Shown here one piece after another: positions 45,533 to 54,628 of a DNA stretch of 64,000 bases. The notes beneath the pieces were generated by a model, which saw only the letters and a list, made by a program, of their open reading frames with translations, was not told the DNA's origin and searched no databases. The stretch is taken from the NCBI RefSeq assembly GCF_007997135.1, contig NZ_VORU01000008.1, positions 1 to 64,000 on the forward strand. Direction: 5' to 3'. The stretch's first letter is position 1, and each line of letters opens with the position of its first letter. The stretch is from Aequorivita lipolytica. GTDB taxonomy: Bacteria > Bacteroidota > Bacteroidia > Flavobacteriales > Flavobacteriaceae. Both the position numbers and the translations under genes were made by a program.

Positions 45533-46707
45533 AAATAGGCATTGTCCTTTCAAATACTCCTGGTTACTCCGAGACCTTTTTCAATTCCAAGATTAAAGGT
45601 TTACAGGAGAATGGAATGGAAGTGCGTTTATATTGCCAAACCAAAAAAGATGACTTTACCCTTTGCCCAATAATTGAAAGTCCGAAGGTTAGCCGTAATG
45701 CTTTTTTGCAGACATGGTATTTTATAAAAGAATTTCTATTGCTAATGCCATATCTCTTAACGGTTTTTCGATACATCAAATTGGAGCGAAATGAGGGCAC
45801 TGGAATTATTCAAATTTTCAAAAAGATTTATCTAAACGCCCATTTATTGAAAGCCAAATTAGACTGGTTGCATTTTGGTTTTGCAACTATGGCTTTGGGC
45901 AGTGAAACCGTGGCAAAGGCAATAGAAGCAAAAATGGCGGTAAGTTTTCGTGGTTTTGATATTGCAGTATTTCCTGTAAAAAATCCAGGCTGTTATAAAA
46001 CTTTATGGAAATATGTAGATAAAGTGCATACTATTTCCAATGATCTTTTGGTTTTGGCCAAAAGACAAGGGCTGCCAGAAACCATCCCCGTTGAAAAAAT
46101 AACGCCTGCTATTGACGTCAATTTATTTCAATCTACTAACCAGAATATTGACACGAGTGAAAAGATAGTTTTTATGACCACCGGCCGCCTGCACTGGAAA
46201 AAGGGATTTGTAGCAACTATAGAAGCTTTGGCTCTTTTAAAATCGAAGGGATTGGACTTCACTTATAAAATCATAGGGGAAGGGCCTGAATATGAACGAA
46301 TCGCTTTTGCAGCATACCAACTTGGGTTAAAGGACAATGTTCAGTTTCTAGGAAAATTACCACATTCCGAAGTAAAGAGACAATTGGAAAGCGCAACCAT
46401 GTATCTCCAATACAGTATTCAGGAAGGTTTCTGCAATGCCGTTTTGGAGGCACAGGCCATGGGCAAACTGTGTATTGTGAGCAACGCCGAAGGCCTGCCC
46501 GAGAATGTTATTCACAACCAAACAGGCTGGGTGGTTCCCAAGTATAACCCCCAAGCTTTGGTAGAAACAATACAAAAAGTAATAGCCTTGAACCCAGAGG
46601 AAAAAATAGCAATTTCCGAAACCGCCCAAAAAAGAGTAAAGGAAGAATTCAACATAGTAAAACAGCAAAGGGAGTTTTTAAATTTTTATAGCTCCTTAGA
46701 TAATTAA
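45529..46707 (+). CDS. GT4 glycosyltransferase (paralogue of the gene at 37913)
   Basis: The 392-residue enzyme has KIGIVLSNTPGYSETFFNSKI, AIDVNLF, TGRLHWKKGFVATIEAL, IGEGPEYERIAF and the EX7E region YSIQEGFCNAVLEAQAMGK. Spacing and wording of this segment match the 37913 product, so these two look like duplicated genes. It overlaps the upstream GT4 by four bases. Confidence 0.87.
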   Translation: MKIGIVLSNTPGYSETFFNSKIKGLQENGMEVRLYCQTKKDDFTLCPIIESPKVSRNAFLQTWYFIKEFLLLMPYLLTVFRYIKLERNEGTGIIQIFKKIYLNAHLLKAKLDWLHFGFATMALGSETVAKAIEAKMAVSFRGFDIAVFPVKNPGCYKTLWKYVDKVHTISNDLLVLAKRQGLPETIPVEKITPAIDVNLFQSTNQNIDTSEKIVFMTTGRLHWKKGFVATIEALALLKSKGLDFTYKIIGEGPEYERIAFAAYQLGLKDNVQFLGKLPHSEVKRQLESATMYLQYSIQEGFCNAVLEAQAMGKLCIVSNAEGLPENVIHNQTGWVVPKYNPQALVETIQKVIALNPEEKIAISETAQKRVKEEFNIVKQQREFLNFYSSLDN

Positions 46708-46761
46708 TAATGAATAATTAGTAATGAATAAATAATAAAGGACATCCTAGATTAACCAAAT

Positions 46762-47817
46762 TTGAAACTCTACTTCCCAAAATCACATTACAACAAAGAC
46801 CATCGCGGTCTGCTCTTTCCGTTGTTAAAGCCATTTATCAAAGCCGAGGGTTTTACAGATGCGCAGCGCATTGCTTCCTATGGAGTTTCCGAAAAGGATT
46901 TTGAGTTTACTGAGCTTTTGGAAGAAGCGGACTTGGTAGTGTTGACCATGGCTTGGAATTATTATGTGCAGACCAATCAAATTAAAAAAGCAACTGATTT
47001 TGTTGAACACTGTAAAACTTTAAACAAGAAAGTAATCACATTCAATGCAGGCGATTTTGGGGTGAAGATTCCCTATTTTAATAATCTGATAATCCTTCGC
47101 CTTAGTGGATACAAATCAAAGTTTACGGAAAATGAGTATGCTTTGCCAGCTTTTATTTCAGATCCATTAAAAAAATATTACCAGACGGATAGCGTATTTG
47201 AACGTCCTTATCTTTCAAAACCCGTAATTGGTTTTTGCGGACAGGCAAATGCTTCGCATTTTAATGCCGCAAAAGAGGTTATCAATACATTTCTTCGAAA
47301 TATAAAGAACCTTATAATGCGCTCCAAAGAAGAACCCCAACAATTGCTTTCCACTTCTTTTTTAAGGGCTTCGGTACTTAAAACATTACAAGAGTCATAT
47401 GATGTTGAAACCAATTTTATAATCCGTAAAAAATATAGGGCTGGTGTCACCACTAATAAAGATTCACATAAGACAACCTTGGAATTTTATGATAATTTAC
47501 GTGATTCTGATTATGTGGTCTGTGTTCGTGGAGCAGGCAATTTTTCTGTCCGTTTCTATGAAACTATGGCAATGGGAAGGATACCAATTTTCATAAATAC
47601 GGATAGTTCACTTCCTTTTGATAATCTAATTGAATGGAAAAAGAAGGTGGTGTGGGTGGAGCACAAAGAACGCGATCAAGTGGCGAAAAAAGTAAAGGAA
47701 TTTAATGACGCACTATCTAAGGAGGATTTTATAGATTTACAACTTGCCAACAGAAAGTTATGGGAAGAGCGTTTAACACTATCGGGATTTTTTAAAACAT
47801 TGTTCAATGATCAATAA
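46762..47817 (+). CDS. Exostosin-family glycosyltransferase-like protein
   Basis: The 351-residue protein starts with TTG at 46762, immediately giving KLYFPKSHYNKDHRGLLFPLL. It has the exostosin-like arrangement with VIGFCGQA and SDYVVCVRGAGNFSVRFYETMAMGRIPIFIN, the latter matching the conserved C-terminal nucleotide-sugar-binding region of bacterial exostosin/GT47-like proteins. No signal peptide or membrane segment is visible, so it is cytosolic. The donor is unknown. The 54-base upstream gap has AATAATTAGTAATGAATAA repeats. Confidence 0.68.
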   Translation: MKLYFPKSHYNKDHRGLLFPLLKPFIKAEGFTDAQRIASYGVSEKDFEFTELLEEADLVVLTMAWNYYVQTNQIKKATDFVEHCKTLNKKVITFNAGDFGVKIPYFNNLIILRLSGYKSKFTENEYALPAFISDPLKKYYQTDSVFERPYLSKPVIGFCGQANASHFNAAKEVINTFLRNIKNLIMRSKEEPQQLLSTSFLRASVLKTLQESYDVETNFIIRKKYRAGVTTNKDSHKTTLEFYDNLRDSDYVVCVRGAGNFSVRFYETMAMGRIPIFINTDSSLPFDNLIEWKKKVVWVEHKERDQVAKKVKEFNDALSKEDFIDLQLANRKLWEERLTLSGFFKTLFNDQ

Positions 47818-48649
47818 AATCATTTTGGGATTATATAGGATATTGCCGCCAAAAATGCGTAATGGAATTGGTCAGTCCCGAGTATTGAAGCCCGTAAGGG
47901 ATATATTCCTCCGCTCACACGGTAGTTATAGAGAAACCAGGGTATTTGTTAAAAGAGATTATTTGGGATATATGGTAAATTTCTACTTTCACGCATCTAT
48001 GAAGGTAGCTTCAAAGGCAGAAAAAAGCGGAATTGAAAATACAATTTTACGAAACTCTATAGATCTTGTAAAAAGATTAAAGACCAAGGAAAATAACGCC
48101 GTAGTGTTAGATGTTGGAGCCAATTTCGGGTATTTAAGTTTAGTTTGGGCCAAATCAATCGCTCAAAACGGTAAGGTTTTATCTTTTGAACCAAATTTAA
48201 ATGTATATAACAGTTTTAGAAACTCCATTCGAGCCAATAGTCTGGAATCTAGCATTGAATTGAATAATCTTGCAGTTGGAAAAAAGGATGGCACCATTGA
48301 ACTATTTTTAAGCTCCACCACGTCAAACACTTTACAGACCAATACGCAGGACAACGGCAGCACTCAAATTGAAATGGTTTCTCTCGATTCCTTCTTAAAA
48401 AGAAATGGAATCGACCGCTGTGATCTTGTGAAAATTGATGTTGACGGAATAGAGTTGGATATTTTGATGGGTGCGACCCATCTGATGGAAAGATGTAACC
48501 CGATTTTTATTGTAGAGACCAATGATGATGAAAGGATTATCGAATTTTTTGATAAACGTAACTACCAAGTTCTCGATATGAAATTAAACCCATTCCAGTC
48601 AGGAGACCAACTTCCCCCAAATATCTTTTGTATCCCAAAAATTAAGTAA
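47807..48649 (+). CDS. FkbM-family SAM-dependent methyltransferase
   Basis: The 280-residue protein has the SAM motif I VLDVGANFGYLSLVW (about 100-114), post-I FEPNLNVYNSFRNSI and the motif SLDSFLKRNGIDRCDLVKIDVDGIELDIL typical of FkbM. It probably methylates a sugar hydroxyl of the glycan, as in other polysaccharide loci. The overlap with the exostosin stop by 11 bases and the stop sharing bases with the next start place it in the same operon. Confidence 0.85.
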   Translation: MINKIILGLYRILPPKMRNGIGQSRVLKPVRDIFLRSHGSYRETRVFVKRDYLGYMVNFYFHASMKVASKAEKSGIENTILRNSIDLVKRLKTKENNAVVLDVGANFGYLSLVWAKSIAQNGKVLSFEPNLNVYNSFRNSIRANSLESSIELNNLAVGKKDGTIELFLSSTTSNTLQTNTQDNGSTQIEMVSLDSFLKRNGIDRCDLVKIDVDGIELDILMGATHLMERCNPIFIVETNDDERIIEFFDKRNYQVLDMKLNPFQSGDQLPPNIFCIPKIK

Positions 48650-49974
48650 TGCTCTTTCTTTTCCTAAAATATCTACAGCCCACACATTATTTTCAGTTAT
48701 ATAGGAAAGATGGAACTTCTATTTTTCCAATAATTGAAAATCTTCCGAATGAAATTGTTGAACAACTTGTACCGGAGGCCAAGTTTAAAAGTGAAAAAGC
48801 TCGGAAATACGATCTGTCTTGGCAAGCCGTCAATAAGGGTTATATTGGAAACACGGAAGTTTATACTTCATTTGAAAAACTTCCAGTGATTGACGAATAC
48901 CGTTTTCTGCGGAAATACTTTCACTCAATTTGGGTTTTTTATGTTTTGATGTTACGGTTACTTTCTTTTAAAAATCCGTTCCGTGAGTTCTCGGCTTGGA
49001 AAAAAAGTAGGGACACGGTGCGAAGTAATTATCTTAATAAGCCAATAAAACACCCTGATTGCAATAAGCAGCAGTCCTCCCTAGTTGAAGATAAACCTTT
49101 GGTGAGCGTGGTAATTCCCACCTTGAATAGATATAAATATTTAAAGGATGTACTTGCTGATTTTGAAAAGCAGACTTATAAGAACTTTGAGATATTGATA
49201 ATAGATCAGTCACAACCTTTTCAAAAAGTTTTCTGCAAAGATTTTAATCTAAAAATCCATCATATACAACAAAACGAACCAGCCTTATGGCTTGCCAGAA
49301 ATACCGCTATTGAAAAATCTGAAGGAAGTATAATCGCCCTTTCAGAGGATGATGTTCGGATAGGTCCAGACTGGATTGAAAATCATTTGCGCTGTTTGGA
49401 CTTTTTTAAAGCAGACATTTCTGCAGGAGTGTTTTACCCTGAAGGTAGTTCCATTCCAAAAGAACGCTCCTTTTTCTGTGTGGCTTCACAATTTGCTACT
49501 GGTAACGCAATGCTGTATAAAGATGTTTTTAAAAAAATAGGCTTGTTCGACAGACAGTTTGAAAAACAACGCATGGGCGATGGAGAATTTGGTCTGCGGG
49601 CATATTTGAACGGTCTAAAAAGTATTTCAAACCCGTATGCTTCTTGCATAGATGTAAAGGCAGGAACGGGAGGTTTAAGACAAATGGGCAGTTGGGATGC
49701 TTTTCGCCCCAAAAAGCTATTCGCTCCACGACCCATTCCAAGTGTACTATATCTGTATAGAAAATATTACGGTCGGAAAAGAAGCCTACTTGCCATTCTA
49801 AAAACTGTTCCCCAATCCATAATCCCTTACCGTTACAAGAAAAACAAAAAAATGATGGTCTTGGGTCTTTTTATCTCGCTATTTTTGTTTCCGTTTGTGG
49901 TTTTGCAGGTGGTTATTTCATGGCGATTGGCGACTAAGAAGTTGAGGGAGGGGGCGATGATAAAACGGTTGTAG
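48649..49974 (+). CDS. GT2 glycosyltransferase with N-terminal extension and C-terminal membrane segment
   Basis: The 441-residue protein has a unique N-terminal region (about 1-150) preceding the GT-A domain (VVIPTLNRYKYLKDVLADFEK at about 152-172, IDQSQP, ALSEDDVRIGP). About residues 398-430 form a hydrophobic helix (MVLGLFISLFLFPFVVLQVV), so it may be anchored at the inner membrane. The IDQS box links it to the 36873 gene product. The extension might form a second, unrecognised domain. Confidence 0.8.
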   Translation: MLFLFLKYLQPTHYFQLYRKDGTSIFPIIENLPNEIVEQLVPEAKFKSEKARKYDLSWQAVNKGYIGNTEVYTSFEKLPVIDEYRFLRKYFHSIWVFYVLMLRLLSFKNPFREFSAWKKSRDTVRSNYLNKPIKHPDCNKQQSSLVEDKPLVSVVIPTLNRYKYLKDVLADFEKQTYKNFEILIIDQSQPFQKVFCKDFNLKIHHIQQNEPALWLARNTAIEKSEGSIIALSEDDVRIGPDWIENHLRCLDFFKADISAGVFYPEGSSIPKERSFFCVASQFATGNAMLYKDVFKKIGLFDRQFEKQRMGDGEFGLRAYLNGLKSISNPYASCIDVKAGTGGLRQMGSWDAFRPKKLFAPRPIPSVLYLYRKYYGRKRSLLAILKTVPQSIIPYRYKKNKKMMVLGLFISLFLFPFVVLQVVISWRLATKKLREGAMIKRL

Positions 49975-50543
49975 GTTTCAGGTTGTGCCCTGAGCGGAGC
50001 CGAAGGGTTCTCGGTTCTCAGTTGTCTGTTCTCGGTTGCAGGTTACAGGTTGCAGGTTGCAGGTTTCAGGTTGTGCCCTGAGCGGAGTTGAAGGGTTCTT
50101 GGTTCTCAGTTGTCTGTTCTCGGTTGCAGGTTACAGGTTGCAGGTTGCAGGTTTCAGGTTTCAGGTTGTGCCCTGAGCGGAGTTGAAGGGTTCTTGGTTC
50201 TCAGTTGTCTGTTCTCAGTTGCAGGTTACAGGTTGCAGGTTTCAGGTTGTGCCCTGAGCGGAGCCGAAGGATTCTCGGTTGTCTGTTTCAAGTTGGTAGT
50301 TTACAGTCTTTAGACGGTATTCTGTAGTAATTAGATATTAATCTGACACGTACTCGATTTTTTATTTTTGACACTGGACAACCACTAAGAACACAAAGGA
50401 GTCACAAAGCACACAGAGAAAGCTTCGTGGTAGTTTTCAATTAAGTGTGTCATCGGTTAAAACACACCGATTTCCACAAATACTGAATCCAACAACTAAC
50501 AACTATCAACCAACAACTATCAACCAACAACCATCAACCAATA
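49975..50543. repeat. Roughly four copies of a CCTGAGCGGAGCCGAAGGG/GTTGCAGGTT composite unit
   Basis: No gene was found in 569 bases. A composite unit of about 85-95 bases starts near 49980, 50071, 50164 and 50247 and consists of TGCCCTGAGCGGAGCCGAAG (REP), TTCTCGGTTCTCAGTTGTCTG and GTTGCAGGTTACAGGTTGCA. It is followed by a CACTAAGAACACAAAGGAG element (50390-50419) and a 13-bp CAACCAACAACTAT tandem (50487-50541) that ends two bases before the ATG of the next gene. Confidence 0.9.
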
Positions 50544-51659
50544 ATGACCAAAACCCTCATATTAACCTCCGAATTCCCACCCCAACCCGGAGGCATAGGC
50601 AATCATGCTTATAACTTGGCAAAGGGATTGCAGGCTAATGGTTTTGAGGTTCAGTTGGTGTGCGATACCCGTTCAGAGATGGGGGAAGAGGAAAGGGAGT
50701 TTGATAGGGATCTTACTTTTGAAGTAGTGCGTATCCCGAGGAAGCATATTATTTTCTTTAGTTATATAAAGCGTATCACTACCGCTTTTTCTTTGGTTTC
50801 TAAAAACGAAATGGTGATCTGTACGGGTAAATTTTCTCTTTGGTTGGGAGCTTTTTTGTCTTTTTTCTTTCGAAGAAAATTTATTGCAATAATCCATGGG
50901 AGCGAAGTTAGGCTTCCCAATATAATTTTACGGAAGCTAACTGATTATGCTTTAAAACGCTTCGATAGCGTTATAGCTGTAAGTAATTATACCAAGACCA
51001 TGGTGCAGCATCTTAAGCTGAAAAATATAGAAGTGGTGCCCAATGGTTTCGATATGAAGCTTACTCCGGATTCTCGAGATAATAACGAACCCGTGCCGGT
51101 TTTAATAACCGTAGGCAACATGACCCAAAGGAAGGGTCAGCATAATGTAATCAATGCCTTGCCGCTGCTTTTGAAGAAATATCCAGACTTGAAGTATCAT
51201 ATTGTTGGGATACCTACTGAAAAAGAGAAGTTGGAAAAATTAAGTTTAGATTTAGGGATTGAAAATGCTGTAGTGTTTTACGGAAAGGTTTCCGAAGAAG
51301 AGAAGATTGAACTCCTGCAACAAACTGATGTTTTTGTGATGTTGAGTGAAACTACCAAAACTGGGGATGTTGAAGGTTTTGGGATTGCTATTTTGGAAGC
51401 CAATGCTCTCGGAATTCCGGCAATTGGAGCTCTGGACTGCGGGATAGAAGATGCAATTAAGGATGGAACTTCTGGGAAATTAATAGGCAGCAAAGACCCA
51501 GAACAGTTGGCTGAAGCTCTGGAAGATATCTTGAAGAATTATGATACCTATGCCCAAGAAGCAAAAACATGGTCGCAGGATTTTACTTGGGAGAAAGTGA
51601 TTAAGTTATATTTGGATGTTTTGAGGGGGGAAGTAATTGGGGAGGGTGATGAAAGTTAA
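50544..51659 (+). CDS. GT4 glycosyltransferase
   Basis: The 371-residue GT-B enzyme has LILTSEFPPQPGGIGNHAYNLAKGL, ITVGNMTQRKGQHNVI and the EX7E region GDVEGFGIAILEANALGIPAI. The ATG at 50544 follows directly on an AC-rich tandem repeat. Its stop codon TAA (51657-51659) is the first base triplet of the left arm of the inverted repeat around the nuclease gene. Confidence 0.88.
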   Translation: MTKTLILTSEFPPQPGGIGNHAYNLAKGLQANGFEVQLVCDTRSEMGEEEREFDRDLTFEVVRIPRKHIIFFSYIKRITTAFSLVSKNEMVICTGKFSLWLGAFLSFFFRRKFIAIIHGSEVRLPNIILRKLTDYALKRFDSVIAVSNYTKTMVQHLKLKNIEVVPNGFDMKLTPDSRDNNEPVPVLITVGNMTQRKGQHNVINALPLLLKKYPDLKYHIVGIPTEKEKLEKLSLDLGIENAVVFYGKVSEEEKIELLQQTDVFVMLSETTKTGDVEGFGIAILEANALGIPAIGALDCGIEDAIKDGTSGKLIGSKDPEQLAEALEDILKNYDTYAQEAKTWSQDFTWEKVIKLYLDVLRGEVIGEGDES

Positions 51660-51685
51660 CCACAGAGGCACAGAGGACACAGAGA
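51657..51685. repeat. Left arm of a 29-bp inverted repeat around the GxxExxY gene
   Basis: TAACCACAGAGGCACAGAGG followed by ACACAGAGA is the reverse complement of 52081-52109 except for two bases. It begins with the stop codon of the upstream GT4. Confidence 0.9.
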
Positions 51686-51698
51686 AAATATTACTTTT

Positions 51699-52079
51699 AT
51701 GACAGAAAATGAATTATCTTCAAAGATTATAGGAGCGTGTATTGAGGTCCACAAGCAGTTAGGTCCTGGGCTTTTGGAAAGTACCTATGAAGTCTGTTTG
51801 GCTCATGAATTAAGAACATTGGGTTTAGAATTTAAACAGCAAGTGCCTTTACCAGTAATTTATAAGGGGATAAAACTGAATGCAGGTTATAGAATTGATA
51901 TGATAGTAGAAGAGAGGATAATAATCGAAATAAAATCTATTGAGGTTTTAGCTCCCATTCATACCGCACAGATATTAACTTATTTAAAACTTAAAGAACT
52001 TAAGCTTGGACTTTTAATAAACTTCAATAGTGTAAAAGTTGTTGACGGAATAAAAAGAATAATAAATGGCTACACCTAA
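51699..52079 (+). CDS. GxxExxY protein, PD-(D/E)XK nuclease-like
   Basis: The 126-residue protein shows the name-giving GLLESTYE motif (about 24-31), the preceding CIEVHKQLGPG, and the nuclease core: a putative Asp in YRIDMIVEE (about 66-74) and the EIK motif in IIIEIKSIEVLAP (about 75-87). The PF13366/PDDEXK_3 family has a PD-(D/E)XK fold, but its function in these stand-alone copies is not established. It is the only gene between two arms of a 29-base inverted repeat and interrupts a GT4/GT4 gene pair. It appears intact. Confidence 0.9.
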   Translation: MTENELSSKIIGACIEVHKQLGPGLLESTYEVCLAHELRTLGLEFKQQVPLPVIYKGIKLNAGYRIDMIVEERIIIEIKSIEVLAPIHTAQILTYLKLKELKLGLLINFNSVKVVDGIKRIINGYT

Positions 52080-52080
52080 A

Positions 52081-52109
52081 CCTCTGTGCCCTCTGTGCCT
52101 CTGTGGTTA
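52081..52109. repeat. Right arm of the 29-bp inverted repeat around the GxxExxY gene
   Basis: CCTCTGTGCCCTCTGTGCCT continuing to GGTTA is complementary to the left arm. It begins one base after the GxxExxY stop and runs 18 bases up to the likely TTG start of the next GT4, overlapping an alternative GTG start. Confidence 0.9.
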
Positions 52110-52126
52110 AAATTAATTCAGCATAT

Positions 52127-53245
52127 TTGAAACTTGCAATAATCTCCCATACTGAACACTACAAGCAATCCGATGGAACAATCGTTGGTTGGGGCCCTAC
52201 CATTAGCGAGATCAATCATTTGGCAAAGGATTTTGAGGAGATATATCACGTAGCTTTCTTACATTCTGGTACACCTCCCCTAAGTTCATTGCCCTATACA
52301 TCTTCCAAAATTAAATTTGTTCCTTTAAAACCTGTTGGCGGAAAAGGAGTGGGGCAGAAACTAGAAATTATTCTGAACATTCCCACGATATTGAATACTG
52401 TTCAAAAAACAATAAATAAAGTTGATGTCTTCCAACTGCGGACCCCCACTGGTATTGGGGTGTTTTTGATTCCTTATCTTACACTTTTTACTACTAAGAA
52501 AGGCTGGTTCAAATACGCGGGAAATTGGAACCAAGACAATCCGCCCTTAGGTTATGCCTTACAACGCTGGATGTTGAAAAACCAAAAACGTAAAGTTACT
52601 ATCAACGGGAGTTGGCCGAAACAACCTAAACACTGCCTAACTTTTGAAAATCCATGCCTTACGATAGCCGAACGGGAAGAAGGCTTGCGGATTACCCAAG
52701 AGAAATCATTTGAGCCGCCTTATACGTTTTGCTTTGTAGGCAGATTGGAAGATGCTAAAGGGGTACAGCGCATTGTTGAAGCTTTTGGTGCTTTAGCAAG
52801 TTTAAAGAAAGTGCAAACCATTCATTTTATTGGAAATGGAGAAAAGATGAATCACTATCAAAAGCAGTGTGACGATTTGGGATTGCCTGCAGTGTTTCAC
52901 GGTTTTTTGGAAAGGCAGGAGGTTTTTGAAATTTATAAAACATCGCATTTCATTTTGTTGCCAAGTACGGCTTCGGAAGGATTTCCAAAAGTAATTGCTG
53001 AGGGTATGAACTTTGGCTGTGTGCCGATTGTTTCCGATGTGTCGAGCATTGGACAATATATAAATCCGAATAATGGGTTTATAGTGAATCCCTGCACCGC
53101 AGAAGAATTAAAGCAGCTTTTGGATCAATTGATTTTAATGGATATAGCTAGTTTAAAAATTAAGGCGAATGAGTCATACCAAGTGGCTAAAGATTTTACC
53201 TTTGAAAAATATCGATATAGAATTAAATCAGAGATATTAGAATAA
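52127..53245 (+). CDS. GT4 glycosyltransferase
   Basis: The 372-residue enzyme starts at TTG 52127, which gives MKLAIISHTEHYKQSDG, the natural start; a GTG at 52103 lies within the inverted repeat and would add eight residues. It has the WGPTISEINHLAKDF acceptor region, FVGRLEDAKGVQRIVEAF, IGNGEKMNHY and the EX7E region STASEGFPKVIAEGMNFG. Its 5' end was probably affected by arrival of the cassette. Confidence 0.85.
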   Translation: MKLAIISHTEHYKQSDGTIVGWGPTISEINHLAKDFEEIYHVAFLHSGTPPLSSLPYTSSKIKFVPLKPVGGKGVGQKLEIILNIPTILNTVQKTINKVDVFQLRTPTGIGVFLIPYLTLFTTKKGWFKYAGNWNQDNPPLGYALQRWMLKNQKRKVTINGSWPKQPKHCLTFENPCLTIAEREEGLRITQEKSFEPPYTFCFVGRLEDAKGVQRIVEAFGALASLKKVQTIHFIGNGEKMNHYQKQCDDLGLPAVFHGFLERQEVFEIYKTSHFILLPSTASEGFPKVIAEGMNFGCVPIVSDVSSIGQYINPNNGFIVNPCTAEELKQLLDQLILMDIASLKIKANESYQVAKDFTFEKYRYRIKSEILE

Positions 53246-53302
53246 ATTCCATTTCAAAATAATACTACCATAAAACCACAACTATTTAGAAATATAAAAC
53301 CG

Positions 53303-54628
53303 TTGAATGCCATCCTTTTCCACGTAGGAATTGGGTTCTTGGCGTCATTTAGCCGTTCTTTTATTTTTCTTTACATGATTGTAGTATTTGCTTATTTCTG
53401 CTGGCAAATTATTTCAAGAAAAGACAAAGAATTACACGTTTTATTGGCCTGTGCCTACTTTACAGGAGCTGAGGTTTTTTTCAGAATGACCAAAGCCTTC
53501 ATTTTTTATGAGACCGGAAAATATGCAATAATGTGGTTTTCCATAATGGGAATCTTTTTTTTGGGATTCAAAAAGAATGCCTTTCCCTATGTGCTATATC
53601 TTTTGCTCTTGTTGCCCGGTGTGTTGGTATCTTATGATTTAATTGCCTATGACGCTAATTTTAGAACGGCGGTACTTTTTAATCTCAGTGGTCCCATATG
53701 TTTAAGTTTGGCGTCTGTTTTTATTTTTGGCAGGACCATTACTTTAAACAAGCTTTTAAAAATATTAGATTATATAGTTTATCCACTTATAAGTATGACC
53801 ATTTACGTGGTTCTGTATTCTCCAGATATTCGGGACGTTATTACCAGTACCGCCTCTAATTCTGCTGTTTCGGGAGGATATGGACCCAACCAAGTGGCCA
53901 CTGTTTTAGGGCTTGGGGTATTTATATTATTGACACGGTTAATAATTCCGTATAAAAATATTTTGGTGCAATGGACAATGATGTTCTTTTTAGCACTAAT
54001 GGGTTATCGTGCACTATTAACGTTCTCAAGAGGAGGAGTTTTAGTAGCTGTTGTAATGTCTGTGACTTTTATTGTTTTATTTTATTTTGTAACTAACTTA
54101 AAAAATAAAGCAAAACTCAGTTTAAAAATGATAGGTCTATTTGCTGTAACATTGACTATATGGTCTTTTACAATTCTTCAGACAGGTGGGTTAATTGGAA
54201 ATCGTTATGCGAATGAGGATGCTTTGGGAAGAGAAAAAGATGATGTAACTACCGGACGTGTCGATTTATTGGTGACTGAAATTGATGCCTTTAAGGAAAG
54301 TCCTATACTTGGGGTGGGAGTGGGGCGGGTAACAACATATTTTGAAACTGAATTGGGTATTGAACTTCCAAGCCACAACGAAATATCCCGAATGCTTTCA
54401 GAACACGGATTATTCGGAATATTTGCCTTGCTAGTTCTTATATTCTCTCCATTGATTACCAAAATGAAAGGTAGAAAAAATATATATTTTTATCCCTTTC
54501 TCATTTTTTGGGGTTTAACCATTGCCCATTCCTCCATGCGGATTGCCGCCCCAGCTTTTATATATGCCTTATGTTTGTTGAATATAGATTATGCGCCAAA
54601 GAAAAAGACTGCTATACATAGGAAATAA
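53303..54628 (+). CDS. O-antigen ligase / Wzy-type polymerase family protein
   Basis: The 441-residue polytopic membrane protein has about ten to twelve hydrophobic segments and the Wzy_C-like periplasmic loop (about 330-375) containing GVGVGRVTTYFETELG and LPSHNEISRMLSEHG. The His and Glu/Gly pattern is the ligase/polymerase signature. Start is TTG 53303. With Wzm/Wzt present and no Wzx gene in the window, ligase function is favoured over polymerase, but the family cannot distinguish them by sequence alone. Its 3' end overlaps the following GT4 gene by 38 bases. Confidence 0.8.
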   Translation: MNAILFHVGIGFLASFSRSFIFLYMIVVFAYFCWQIISRKDKELHVLLACAYFTGAEVFFRMTKAFIFYETGKYAIMWFSIMGIFFLGFKKNAFPYVLYLLLLLPGVLVSYDLIAYDANFRTAVLFNLSGPICLSLASVFIFGRTITLNKLLKILDYIVYPLISMTIYVVLYSPDIRDVITSTASNSAVSGGYGPNQVATVLGLGVFILLTRLIIPYKNILVQWTMMFFLALMGYRALLTFSRGGVLVAVVMSVTFIVLFYFVTNLKNKAKLSLKMIGLFAVTLTIWSFTILQTGGLIGNRYANEDALGREKDDVTTGRVDLLVTEIDAFKESPILGVGVGRVTTYFETELGIELPSHNEISRMLSEHGLFGIFALLVLIFSPLITKMKGRKNIYFYPFLIFWGLTIAHSSMRIAAPAFIYALCLLNIDYAPKKKTAIHRK

